Shown: positions 47,218 through 57,999 of the stretch, one piece after another | How positions within the stretch are numbered: position 1 is the stretch's first letter | How the letters are laid out: each line of letters starts with the position of its first letter | Assembly: GCF_022965805.1 (NCBI RefSeq) | Contig: NW_027331355.1 | Span: forward strand, 496,001 to 560,000 | DNA from: Primulina eburnea | Lineage: Eukaryota > Streptophyta > Magnoliopsida > Lamiales > Gesneriaceae | Direction: 5' to 3' | DNA: 64,000 bases | Translations under genes and position numbers: made by a program | The notes under the pieces: generated by a model | What the model saw: only the letters and a program-made list of their open reading frames with translations | What the model was told of the DNA's origin: nothing | Database searches by the model: none

Positions 47218-48310
47218 ATGTCAAACTTGACAAAGCTCGAATTCATTGCTCTTGATATTACGGGGAAAAATTATATGCCATGGACTCTCGATGTAGAAAT
47301 GCATCTTGAGCCATTGGGTCTAAATGAGACCATAAAAGAAAATGTCGTATCCACATCACAAGAAAAGACAAAAGCCATGATATTTTTTCGTCGACATCTC
47401 GACAAGGGACCAAAATGCGAATATCTAATTGAAAAAGATCACATGGCTTTGTGAAAGAGATTAAAAGAAAGATTCGAACATATAAGGGAAGTTATACTTT
47501 CGACTGCCCGGGATGAATGGAATACGTTGAGATTCCAAGATTTTAAGAAAGTCATTAATTACAACTCGGCGATGTATCAAATAATCTCAGAATTGAAATT
47601 TTGTGGGCACGAGATTACTGAATTGAAAATGCTTGAAAAATTTTTTTCACTTTTCACGCATCGAATATAACTCTACAACAACAATATAGAGTGCGTGGAT
47701 TTTAGAGATATCCTGAACTTATCGCCTGTCTCCTTGTGGCGGAAAAGAATAACGAGCTGTTAATGAGAAATCATAAGGCACGACCCACTGGTTCAACGAC
47801 ATTTCCTGAAGTAAATGTCGTAAGCAAAAATGAATTTAAATCTGGAAACCAAAATCAAAGTTATAAATATGTTTTGGTCGAGGAAGAAATCGAGGTCGTG
47901 GACGTGGAAGTGGTCGTGGTCTTGGACGCGGCCGTGGTTTTGAAAATAATCGAGATAGTTACTTCTATAACTCATCTCAAAAGAGCTTCCCAAACCATCC
48001 ACTGAAAAGAAATCATGAGAATATGAGTGTTAATGAGAATCACTCTAAAAGATTGGAAAGTTTTTGTTTTAGATGTGATACTCTAAGACATTGGTCCCGT
48101 ATTTGTCGAGCCCCTGAACACCTTTGTAAACTTTATAAAGAATCAGTAAAGGGGAAAGAAAAGGATACCAACTTCACTGAACACATTGAACCTTTGAGTG
48201 ATTCAACTCATTTTGATGCTGGGGATTTTCTGATTGATTTCTCAGACAATGGTCAATTTCCTGATGGAATAAATATGAAAAATATTTTATTTTTCCATGT
48301 ACTCATATGA
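47218..48310 (+). pseudogene. gag: Copia-C gag
   Basis: MSNLTKLEFIALDITGKNYMPWTLDVEMHL is the standard start of this Copia gag group. The frame stops at TGA 47452, where tryptophan is expected, and continues with readable gag motifs (RFEHIREV, DEWNTLRFQDFK) and further breaks. The zinc knuckle CFRCDTLRHWSRIC lies near 48066-48107. Confidence 0.8.
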
Positions 48311-48429
48311 TAATGTTTTATCGTGTGTTATATTTTTACATATGTATTATATTATATTTTATTTTTATAAATGTATTGTCAGTAATTTTATTTCATTGCA
48401 TATTTTTTTTGAAGTTCAAATATGGAAAA

Positions 48430-50404
48430 TACTATGAACAAAGATGAAGTTTGCATACCTGATAGTGGTACAACGCACACTATCCTCCGAGATAAAAGAT
48501 ATTCTTGGAACTAAAACCAACAAAAAAACAATGGTAAATACAATATCAGGTCCTATAGACTTGATTAAAGGTTGTGGTAAAGCACAATTTTTGTTACCTG
48601 ATGGTACAATTTTTTTTTATCAATGATGCTTTGTATTCACCACAAGCGAAAAGAAATTTGTTGAGTTTTAATGATATATATTCCATGGGTATGATACTCA
48701 ACCAATGAATTAAGGGAATGAGAAATATATGTGTCTTACCATATATAAATCAGGAAAGAAATATGTGATTCAAAAATTACCAATGCTCCCTACTGGATTA
48801 CATTATACCCATATAAATCACATTGAGTCAAACATGTTAGTTGATAATTCTTCAATATTAACAAAATGACATGATCGATTAGGACATTCTAGCTCAACAA
48901 TGATACGAAGAATTATAGAAAATACACATGGTCATCCGCTGAAAGACCAGAAGATATTTCAGAATAATAAGTTTCAATGTAAAACATCTTCTCTTGGAAA
49001 ACTTATTATAAGACCATCACCAGCCAAAATCCAAACTGAATCACCAATGTTTCTTGAACGTATTCAGAGTGATATTTGTGGACCAATTTATCCACCATGT
49101 GAACCATTTAAATACTTTATGGTATTGATTGATGCCTCCAGCAGATGGTCACATGTATGCTTATTGTCAACTCGAAATGTTGCATTTGCAAGATTACTTG
49201 CTCAAATAATAAAATTGAGGAATCAATTTCTCGATTATACAATCAAGAAAATTAGACTTGATAATGCTGGTGAATTCACTTCCCAGACTTTCAATGATTA
49301 TTGTATGTCTATGGGAATCACTGTTGAGCATCTTGTTGCTCATGTTCATACATAGAATGAATTGGCTGAATCATTGATTAAACGTCTACAACTGAATGCT
49401 AGACCAATGATTATGAAAACAAAGATACCTATTTCTATATGGGGACATGCAATTTTACATGCCACAACATTAATTCTCATCAGACCAAGTGAATAGCATA
49501 AATACTCCCCATTGCAGCTTGCATTTGGTAAAGAACCAGACATTTCTCATTTGAGAATTTTTGGATGTATGGTGTATGCACCACCTCAACGAAAGAAAAT
49601 GGGACATAAAAAAAGATTGGAATTTATATCGGTTATGATAGTCCATCAATCATTCGATATCTCGAATCTCGGACAGGCTACATGTTCACAACACGTTTTA
49701 CTGATTGTCATTTTAATGAGGAAATATTCCCAATGATAGGCGGAGAAAAGAAACATACCGAAAAGGAATTTACATGGTATGTATCATCATTGTTACATCT
49801 GGATCCAAGAAAAAAACAATGTGAAAAAGATGTACAACAAATTGTGCACTTGCAAAGCATAGCGAATCAAATACCAGATGCATTTACAGATGCAAGAGGG
49901 GTAACTAAATCATATATATACATGATGTAAATGCTCCTGCTCGAATTGAATTTCCAAAAAAACAAATTGAAAAAACCCATGAAAAAACTAAAGCGTGGAA
50001 GGCCAGTCGGTTCCAATGATAAAAATCCTCGAAAAAGAAAATTCATAGAGAAACACGATGAACGCAAAATAGAGAATGATGTTACTGAAGAAAAGCATGA
50101 TGAACACAAATTAGAGAATAATGTTCCTGAAGAAACACATGATGATGAAAATGTTCTGTCAGAACCACAAACTGACGAGAATTGTAAAATCTCTATCAAT
50201 TATATTAATACTAGAAAAATACGAGACCGAAAAGACATAGAAGAAATTGATGATATATTTTCTTATAATGTGGTAATCGACATCATAAATGATAATGAAG
50301 ATCATGAACCAAAATCTTTTGGTGAATGTAAAAATCGGCAGGATTGGATAAAATAGAAAGATGTCATCCATGTTGAATTGGATTTGCTAAATAAACGTAA
50401 TGTT
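48430..50404 (+). pseudogene. pol: Copia-C protease, integrase and RT N-terminus
   Basis: The protease active site IPDSGTTHTIL lies near 48455, then pre-integrase RLGHSS-like and integrase (IQSDICGPI, KIRLDNAGEFTSQTFNDYC, then a stop at HVHT where the ENGLAESLIKR-type glutamate region follows). A linker rich in lysine and glutamate precedes RT, which breaks off at LDLLNKRNV where the inserted element begins. Confidence 0.8.
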
Positions 50405-51230
50405 TGATGTGAATCTTTGTACGAATAAATAGCAAACACGATTAAACAATCGCACCCTCTATTTAATTACGATAATAAGACTCGTGTGTTTTCCCGATCT
50501 TTTGAATCAAGTAATTTGATGTGTTATTCACCTCTAAACTAGAAAAGTTTAGCAACAAATAAACACGAGAATAACAATCGAAATTTGACACGAACCTTCG
50601 AAGAACGACGCCTACGACAATCTGTACAAGCACGATCGACAAACGCCACAAAGCTATAAACTTTGATAAGTTTGATTTAATTTGACAAAGCTAAAACCTT
50701 GAAAAGTTGAGAGAAAATTCTCACAAGTTTGATAAACTCAAAATAATATGTGTATTGTGTATAAAAAAATTCGTCCAACATAGTCTATATATCAAAAGAT
50801 ATCAAGAAATCTAGTTTCCTAACAAAACAAAACTCTAAATAAGGAAATAATTCGCGCAGAAAAACACTAGCCACGGACCCCGTGTAGCCATCCGTGTCCG
50901 GGTCCGTGTAGGCTCTGTAAATAACATTCAGCTGGAAATAAGGGACACGGACCCCGTGCCCACCTCCGTGTACGGGTCCGTGTAGGCACTGTCTTCGCCA
51001 ATAACATAGGGCACGGACCCCGTGCCTGGGTCCGTCGTCAGGTCCGTGTAGACACTGGTCTCGCGCATCTCAGGATGTAAAGGGCACGGACCCCGTGTAC
51101 AGGTCCGTGTGCTGGTCCGTGGACTCTCGGCCGCTTAAAACAAATGCTTGAATGGTATTTCTTCGGCTCCCAAACGCACTCCCATGTCTTCCACACCTTC
51201 CTCAGAGTTTGGCCCACCATGATCGCATCA
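50405..51230 (-). repeat. 3' LTR of the gag-protease element
   Basis: 826 bp. Contains four imperfect units at about 50872-50913, 50946-50987, 51012-51052 and 51085-51122, each starting CACGGACCCCGTG and ending GGTCCGTG-like, spaced about 70 bp. The reading frame of the 985-codon ORF extends 64 codons into this LTR. Confidence 0.85.
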
Positions 51231-53995
51231 TCCTCCCCTTCTTGAAAAGGATTTGTCCTCAAATCTTTACTACCTACACAAAAATGAAGTAAGTTAGTAA
51301 TAACAAAGATTATGTGACCAACATGCTTACCTCGAAATTCAATTCTGTAGGTGCTCTCCCCCATGTGCGTCATTGACATGTGGAACCTCAACTCCTTGGT
51401 TGCCCTCCCCATGTAATCATTAATTACTTCAAACATCAAATAACGAGTGACATAGAATGATAATGTCAATATCGCATTAAGCATCATGAAGATTAAATTC
51501 CTCCCCTTCTTAGACCTAGTTAACAACACAAAAATTTCAACACAAGTGCACACCCATAGTTTACTAGGAATAAGAACTGTCTCATGCAATGAATATGAAA
51601 TGAAAAATTTACTCCCTTTAAACATATATCCACCATGAATGGAAGGATCATCATATTCAATCATGCAACGAGCAAAACAATCAACAACAAGGTACAACTC
51701 ATGCAAAGGGAATACACCATGTGTACTACCCATGCAATCATTTAACTCCTCGCAAGAATTCAAGTCTAATGCATGTGAACACTGGTAGTTAACAAATCCC
51801 AACAATTTAGTAACTTGGGGGAAATCAAGATTCATGATAGGTACATGCATGTCATCAATCATCTCAAGTCCATAGCAGTAAGTGAATAAGGATAAATTGT
51901 CACATACTACCTTAACCCTCAAGTTCGCAACCCACCCTACAACTCCTTGAAAACACAATAACACTACTTTAAGGTAAGGGAGAAAGTCATACCTCATAGT
52001 TGTTGTAGTGGCAACTAACCTTACCTCGTCGTGATTGCACTTGCATTCTCGAGGCTCAAACTTTTGGGTTCTCCCTTCGACAAGACTCACTTGTCCCCTT
52101 GTCATGATAACTCCAAGATCCTGCAAATAAGAAATAGCAATTCTCGGGATTGAACCGGCTATGTCATCACAATATGGGTAAATCACTTTGTACAAAGGTA
52201 CATGTAATGGTTTATGCAATAATAAACAACTCTCAACCTCACTCTTTTCACTCCTTTGGGCCATCAAATTATTTTTCTTTTCTTTTTCTTTTTCTAAGGC
52301 CATCTCATTCTTTTGGACACTCTTTTTTTCGGCCTCATCTCTTTTTCTTTTCTTTAATTGATCCTCAAGTATTTGTTTTGGTGACAAAGGTATTAATACA
52401 ATTGGTTCATTGTTTAGGACAAACGAGTACCTATTCTTGAAACCATCATGTGTTACCTTCCTATCAAATTGCCAAGGTCTACCCAACAAGATGTGGCAAG
52501 CATGCATGGGCACCACATCGCACAAAACCTCGTCACTATACTTCCCAATCGAAAAAGATACTAGTACTTGTTTGTTAACCTTCACTTCCGCACAATCATT
52601 CAACCATTGAAATCTATATGGTTGAGGGTGCTTTAAAATAGGCAAACTCAACTTCTCCACCATCTCACAACTAGCTACGTTGGTACAACTTCCCCCATCT
52701 ATAATAACGTTGCAAACCTTTTCGTTCACAAAACACCTAGTATGGAACAAGTTCCCCCTTTGATTGGTCTCCTCCTCCTCGACTTGGCCAATCATGATAC
52801 GCCTAGTCACCAATGATTCACCTACAACCGCCTCATATCCCTCAACAGGATCCTCCAACTCAGGCATCTCATCATCATCACTCTCACTTTGGGACTCATA
52901 CTCACCATAAGCATTCAAAACCATCACCCTCTTATTAGGACATTCACTAGCAATATGACCCAACCCTTGACACCTAAAGCATTTAGTATCCCTAGAACGA
53001 TTAGAAGGAGTTTCAGATTTACCTTGGACTCCTTGCTTAGGTGCCTCTTGCTTAGTGTCAAATCTTGGCTTGGCCACCACTTTATTTTCCTCATGCTTCA
53101 CAACATTGGATTGCCAAGAAGAAGACGTACCTCCAGTTTGACTGGTACGGCCAACCCCACGCCTTTTGAGTTGTTGCTCCACCTTTATGGCCATTTGCAC
53201 CATCTCGTCTAGATCCAAGTAGTGCCGAAGCTCCACTTGATCTTGAATTTCCCTGTTCAAGCCACAAAGAAAACGTGCCATGGTCGCCTCACTATCCTCC
53301 TCAATATTGGCCCTAATCATGACTATCTCCATCTCCTTATAGTAGTCCTCAACACTCTTAGATCCTTGCCTCAAAGTTTGTAGCCTCTTAAACATCTCTC
53401 TATAATAGTGATTGGGCACAAACCTTTTCCTCATGACCCTCTTCATCTCATCCCAAGACTCAATGGGTCTCTCATTATACCTCCTTCTAGTGGTCACTAA
53501 TTGATCCCACCAAATGAGAGCATAATCTAAGAATTCAACCACCGCCAACCTCACTTTCTTTTGTTCGGAGTAGTGGTGACATTCAAATACGAACTCTACC
53601 CTCTTTTCCCACTCTAGGTATGCCTCCGGGTCAGATTTCTCATGGAACGATGGAATTTTCATCTTAATGCTACCCATGTGACCATCTTCCCTAGTCTCCT
53701 CATATCTACCCCGCATGGCTTCCCTTTTTCCTCTACCAAATCCTCTACCTCCTCTATTCCTACCCCAATTCTCATTTTGACTCTCATCGCCTCCTCCCAG
53801 ATCATACTCCTCATCATCTCTACCCAAATCCCTAGGCTTAGGTTTACCTCCACTAACACTAACCTCAAGTTTATCCAACCTCTCATGCAACGACTCCATT
53901 TGGGTCTTCATCACCCTACTAAAATCCCCAAACAACGCATCTATTTGGGCCTTAGACAACCCCGAATTCGAACTACCTCCTACCTCCCTCTCCAT
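51038..53995 (-). CDS. Gag-protease protein with unrecognised C-terminal region, 985 aa
   Basis: A single uninterrupted frame from ATG 53995. Residues 1-100 are acidic then glycine/arginine-rich. A retrotransposon gag domain spans about 120-275 (YLEWEKRVEFVF, ALIWWDQL, KRFVPNHYYREMF). A CCHC knuckle uses C339, C342, H347 and C352. A retropepsin-like domain spans about 415-540 with active site DGGS (433-436) and HILLGRPW (501-508). A lysine/glutamate-rich stretch follows (545-590). Up to about 625 the sequence resembles the linker before RT in autonomous relatives. Residues about 625-910 (hydrophobic, cysteine-bearing) match nothing I know. From 911 DLRTNPFQEGEDDA is the usual pol C-terminus over the polypurine tract. 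RT, RNase H and integrase are missing without loss of frame. Confidence 0.85.
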   Translation of the reverse strand: MEREVGGSSNSGLSKAQIDALFGDFSRVMKTQMESLHERLDKLEVSVSGGKPKPRDLGRDDEEYDLGGGDESQNENWGRNRGGRGFGRGKREAMRGRYEETREDGHMGSIKMKIPSFHEKSDPEAYLEWEKRVEFVFECHHYSEQKKVRLAVVEFLDYALIWWDQLVTTRRRYNERPIESWDEMKRVMRKRFVPNHYYREMFKRLQTLRQGSKSVEDYYKEMEIVMIRANIEEDSEATMARFLCGLNREIQDQVELRHYLDLDEMVQMAIKVEQQLKRRGVGRTSQTGGTSSSWQSNVVKHEENKVVAKPRFDTKQEAPKQGVQGKSETPSNRSRDTKCFRCQGLGHIASECPNKRVMVLNAYGEYESQSESDDDEMPELEDPVEGYEAVVGESLVTRRIMIGQVEEEETNQRGNLFHTRCFVNEKVCNVIIDGGSCTNVASCEMVEKLSLPILKHPQPYRFQWLNDCAEVKVNKQVLVSFSIGKYSDEVLCDVVPMHACHILLGRPWQFDRKVTHDGFKNRYSFVLNNEPIVLIPLSPKQILEDQLKKRKRDEAEKKSVQKNEMALEKEKEKKNNLMAQRSEKSEVESCLLLHKPLHVPLYKVIYPYCDDIAGSIPRIAISYLQDLGVIMTRGQVSLVEGRTQKFEPRECKCNHDEVRLVATTTTMRYDFLPYLKVVLLCFQGVVGWVANLRVKVVCDNLSLFTYCYGLEMIDDMHVPIMNLDFPQVTKLLGFVNYQCSHALDLNSCEELNDCMGSTHGVFPLHELYLVVDCFARCMIEYDDPSIHGGYMFKGSKFFISYSLHETVLIPSKLWVCTCVEIFVLLTRSKKGRNLIFMMLNAILTLSFYVTRYLMFEVINDYMGRATKELRFHMSMTHMGESTYRIEFRGKHVGHIIFVITNLLHFCVGSKDLRTNPFQEGEDDAIMVGQTLRKVWKTWECVWEPKKYHSSICFKRPRVHGPAHGPVHGVRALYILRCARPVSTRT

Positions 53996-54621
53996 TTAAT
54001 GTCAAATTTGTACCTGCAAGAAAAGGTTAGTAGAAATAAAATAATCCTCACCCAAATGCTCACGGTCACTCCAAAGAAATTCACTCGTCTTTTCTCACAA
54101 TTTTGTTTGCTCACAACAAATACTCACCGTTCACTCCAAAGAAAAGTCACTCGCACTCAAGTGTATCACTCAAATTTTGAAAGCTCTCTTGGAAGTGCTC
54201 AAGCTTTGTATTCTGGGTATACCAAACAATCAAGGTTCAAACTTGTGAACAAATGCGACCGACTCACTTGGGCTGTGTAGACAAGAAATTCGAATATAGG
54301 AAATATTTTTTTTTTGACTGTGAGAGACAATTGAATATGACTCTCTAAAGGGAATAGAACAATATACCAAAACAATTGAGTAGGCAAATTTTCGAAATTT
54401 TGTACTCTTTTTTTTTTATTTTTTTTTTAGGCTGAGTACAACTCGAAAATCCCAAAAAAAAAATTGAAGAAAATTGACCTAATTTTCGAGAAACACTGTT
54501 TCACGAAAATTGAATAACGATAGAACGAAACAGATCTGAAAACGATTGAAGAAATAACACAGATCTGAAATTTAACAAGATAACTTACTTGAATTCAATA
54601 AACCTATGCTCTGATACCAAA
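53996..54621 (-). other. Leader and primer site of the gag-protease element
   Basis: The primer-binding site TGGTATCAGAGC (minus strand, 54619-54608) lies two bases after the LTR end and fits initiator tRNA-Met. The remainder is a ~600-bp untranslated leader with T- and A-runs near 54410-54460. Confidence 0.8.
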
Positions 54622-55248
54622 TGATGTGAATCTTTGTACGAATAAATAGCAAACACGATTAAACAATCGCACCCTCTATTTAATTACGATAATAAAACTC
54701 GTGTGTTTTCCCGATCTTTTGAATCAAGTAATTTGATGTGTTATTCACCTCTAAACTAGAAAAGTTTAGCAACAAATAAACACGAGAATAACAATCGAAA
54801 TTTGATACGAACCTTCGAAGAACGACGCCTACGACAATCCGCACAAGCACGATCGACAAACGCCACAAAGTTATAAATTTTGATAAGTTTGATTTAATTA
54901 GACAAAGCTAAAGCCTTGAAAAGTTGAGAGAAAATTCTCACAAGTTTGATAAACTCAAAATAATATGTGTATTGTGTATAAAAAATTCGTCCAACATAGT
55001 CTATATATCAAAAGATATCAAGAAATCTAGTTTCCTAACAAAACAAAACTCTAAATAAGGAAATAATTCGCGCAGAAAAACACTAGCCACGGACCCCGTG
55101 TAGCCATCCGTGTTCGGGTCCGTGTAGGTTCTGTAAATAACATTCAGCTGGAAATAAGGGACACGGACCCCGTGCCCACCTGCGCGAGACCAGTGTCTAC
55201 ACGGACCCGACGACGGACCCAGGCACGAGGTCCGTGCCCTATGTTATT

Positions 55249-55251
<3 letters not shown>
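54622..55251 (-). repeat. 5' LTR of the gag-protease element, outer end inverted
   Basis: Bases 54622-55180 match 50405-50963 closely. Bases 55181-55251 instead match the reverse complement of 50997-51067 (71 bp, about two mismatches). The outer ~160 bp of the LTR are missing. An (AT)n tract follows. Confidence 0.88.

Positions 55252-55299
<48 letters not shown>
55252..55299. repeat. (AT)n microsatellite at a rearrangement junction
   Basis: 48 bp of AT repeat lie exactly between the inverted LTR piece and the resumption of Copia-C RT. Confidence 0.95.
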
Positions 55300-55301
<2 letters not shown>

Positions 55302-56470
55302 GAAGGATTTAAGATGCCTGAAGCACAAAGTTCAAAACCCAAAGAATGTTATTCTGTGAAATTACAAAGATCATTATATGGGTTAAAGCTATCCGGTCGA
55401 ATGTGGTATAATCGGCTAAGTGATCACTTGATAAAAAAGAGATATGTAAATAATTCAATATGCCTTTGTGTTTTCATTAAGAAAACAACATCCGGATGCG
55501 TAATTATTGATGTATATATTGATGATTTAAATATCATTGGAACGAATAAGGAAATTCAAGAAGTTGTGTCATACTTGAAGAAATAATTTGAAATGAAGGA
55601 TATTGAAAAAATCAAGTATTGTCTGAGTTTACAAATTGAACAAAAAGAATATGGAATATTTGTTCATGAGACAAATTATACAGAAAAGATCCTTACACGT
55701 TTTAATATGGATAAATCAAATCCTTTAAGTACTCCAATGGTTGTTAGATCATTAGACATAGAAAATGATCCATTCCGTCCATGTGAAGATAATGAAGATA
55801 TTCTTGGTCCAGAAGTACCATATCTAAGTGCTATCGGTGGTGCCCTTATGTATCTTACAAATTGTACAAGGCCTGATATATATTTTGCCGTAAATTTATT
55901 GATAAGATTTAGCACATATCCAACAAAGAGACATTGGAACAGAAGTAAACATATATTTCGTTATTTACGAGGAACGACAGACTTAAAACTTTTGTATCCA
56001 AAAGATGCTAATCCAAGTATAATTGGTTATGCCGATGCTGGATAATAATCTGATCCACACAAGGCACGTTCCCAAACTGGATATGTATTTACTCGTGAAG
56101 GCACTGCAATTTCTTAGCGTTCACAGAAACAAACACTCATAACAACTTCATCAAATCATGCTGTGGTTAAAATCAATGACCCAACATATCCAAATCTCAT
56201 GCGGATTATCATTTGACGAGAAGCCTGTGATACTATATGAAGGTAATGTTGCACAAGTTGCTCAAATGAAATAAGGATACATAAAAAGCGACAGAACTAA
56301 ACAAATTCCTCCTAAGTTCTTCGCATTCACCAAGGAGCTTGAGAAGAATAAATATATTGTTGTTCGTCACATTCAATCAAGTGAAAACTCATCAGATCTC
56401 TTCACAAAGGCACTTCCTACGACAATATTCAGAAAGCACATATATAATATTGGGACGCACAATCTACGAA
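55300..56470 (+). pseudogene. pol: Copia-C reverse transcriptase C-terminal part and RNase H
   Basis: Resumes at SEGFKMPEA, then RSLYGLKLSGRMWYNRL and the catalytic VYIDDLNIIG near 55508-55540 (valine is commoner than isoleucine before DD). A TAA at 55584 interrupts the frame, then LSLQIEQKEYGIF, LSAIGGALMYLTNCTRPDI and RNase H-like remnants up to about 56470, with further stops. Confidence 0.82.
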
Positions 56471-56622
56471 ATTTGTGAATAATTGTTCGTGTCCACATGA
56501 GGGGAGTTTACGTGACTGCACTCTTTTTCCCTTACTATGGTTTTTATCCCAATGAGTTTTTCCTAGTAAAGTTTTTAAAGAGGCAGTATAAAAACACGCA
56601 ATGAAGACAATCATTATGATCA

Positions 56623-56635
56623 TCATAAGGGGGAG
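56623..56635 (+). other. Copia-C polypurine tract
   Basis: CATAAGGGGGAG lies directly before the TGTTG start of the 3' LTR. Confidence 0.8.
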
Positions 56636-56915
56636 TGTTGAAAATTAATAATCAAAATAGGCGTATTGAGTATTTAAATGTTTAATATTTGAATGTTGAA
56701 AATAAGAGTTGTAAAATTTAGAAATTTGTGTGTGATGATGAAGGTAATGATGTAATTTATTTTTTGGATTATTACCAATGAAATTCTATAAACAGTCTCA
56801 CCATTTGTGAAGAAATTCACAATTGAGTTGAGAGAAAAATATTATAAAATGTGTAGTTTGATAATTTTGAGAGTTTGATATTTTTTTTACCATAAATTTT
56901 TACTTTTTCATAACA
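56636..56915 (+). repeat. Copia-C 3' LTR
   Basis: 280 bp, similar to 46237-46507 but with an extra segment near 56695-56725 and many substitutions, indicating an old insertion. Confidence 0.85.
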
Positions 56916-57631
56916 AGAATAAAATATTTTTATTTTCTTTAAAAATCATCGTAAAATAGCTATTATTTTTTTAATAATTTTTATGGGACACTAATTTTCT
57001 TTTAACAATGTATAGTATAATACATAAAATTAAATCTCCAAAACATATGGTTTGGTTTCAAAAAACCTCGCAAGAACTACTTTTAGTTTTAATTTCAAGC
57101 ATACGAATGTACAAGTCTTCTTTAGGATTCCTATTTAATATCTGTACTAAATCTAAAAAGAAACTTTGGGGATCAATCTTTTTTTTAGGGGCCCCGAAAC
57201 AATTACTCGTGCAAATCTAGAGCTTGCAAAGGTTCCACAAACTAAAGGCAATGATTGATTGTCGCCTGTGAAGTTTTCGTCACTCCTTTTTCTCCTTTAT
57301 TTTTTCCACCTTCGTTATGAACATCTCCCAAAAAAAAAAAATTAATTATAATAATAATCACATGATACACCCGCAATTAATCATATTTTGCATTTTACTC
57401 CCAATAAGTTTTGACCATTTTTTGACAAAGTTAGAGGACTAAACAAGATCGTTTATCTATCCAACTTTCCGGCTGAAAACATAAGATAAGATATTAATTG
57501 ATCATTTATCCTCACTTTCAAATAAATTGAGTTATCATCTTTATATTTTGTATTATTCATCATTTCATCTATGAACTAGGACCGAGTCGGTCTCGAGGAT
57601 TGTCGGGGAGACGATCACAGATAATCTCTTA
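56916..57631. other. Intergenic spacer
   Basis: AT-rich. A 70-codon ORF at 57008 has no recognisable motif and I do not support it. No other feature is seen. Confidence 0.5.
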
Positions 57632-57996
57632 GAGCACCCTATAACACCCACCACCTCATCAAAAATCGTAAGGTCCACATGTCACATACACATTACATTA
57701 ACACATCTATTCTCCCACATTCATTTTAACATTCACACTCTTTATTCTTTAAATAACATTAAATAAGAAAACTTCATAACGTGTGTGGGGCTCGCGTTCA
57801 GCGACGGTTTGTGAAAATCCGTCGCAAATAGCGACGGTTGTTCACAAACTGTCGCTAATGATCCAATTTTTTTTAAAAAAAAATTGACACATGGGCGTTT
57901 AATTGTTTGAACGTCCCACGCCCTCTTTCATGTGAGTGGGCGTTATACGAGAGTGGGTGTTAAATGAGTGTTATTTAACATCCATTGTGGGTGTCC
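57632..57996. mobile_element. PIF/Harbinger-like MITE
   Basis: 365 bp beginning GAGCACCC and ending GGGTGTCC, whose complement is GGACACCC, flanked by TTA on both sides (57629-57631 and 57997-57999), the target site typical of PIF/Harbinger. Inside, AGCGACGGTTTGTGAA and TTCACAAACTGTCGCT (about 57797-57858) form an imperfect hairpin. No coding capacity. Confidence 0.7.
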
Positions 57997-57999
57997 TTA

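Larger units (their letters stand above)
50405..55251 (-). mobile_element. Non-autonomous gag-protease LTR element (TR-GAG-like)
   Basis: Minus-strand element inside Copia-C: 5' LTR 55180-54622 plus an inverted piece, a primer site TGGTATCAGAGC at 54619-54608, one 985-codon ORF (53995-51038), a polypurine tract near 51231-51245 and 3' LTR 51230-50405. The LTR begins TGATGCG and ends CACATCA, with a TGATG/CATCA terminal repeat. Gag and protease are of plant Ty3/Gypsy type, but RT, RNase H and integrase are absent. Movement would need an autonomous partner. Confidence 0.85.
46237..56915 (+). mobile_element. Copia-C: short-LTR Copia element split by an insertion
   Basis: LTRs at 46237-46507 and 56636-56915 both begin TGTTGAAAATTAATA and end CATAACA. 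Flanks GGAAT and AGAAT are a probable target duplication with one change. Gag, protease, integrase and the first part of RT occupy 47218-50400; the rest of RT and RNase H occupy 55300-56460. A minus-strand non-autonomous element at 50405-55251 separates them, with roughly 90 RT codons missing. Several stops throughout and diverged LTRs show it is older than Copia-A. Confidence 0.88.

Noticed and set aside
53642..54280. 212-codon plus-strand ORF
   Set aside because: It is antisense to the 985-codon gag-protease ORF and its leader, with no domain of its own.
57008..57220. 70-codon plus-strand ORF
   Set aside because: No recognisable motif, no homolog known to me and AT-rich composition.
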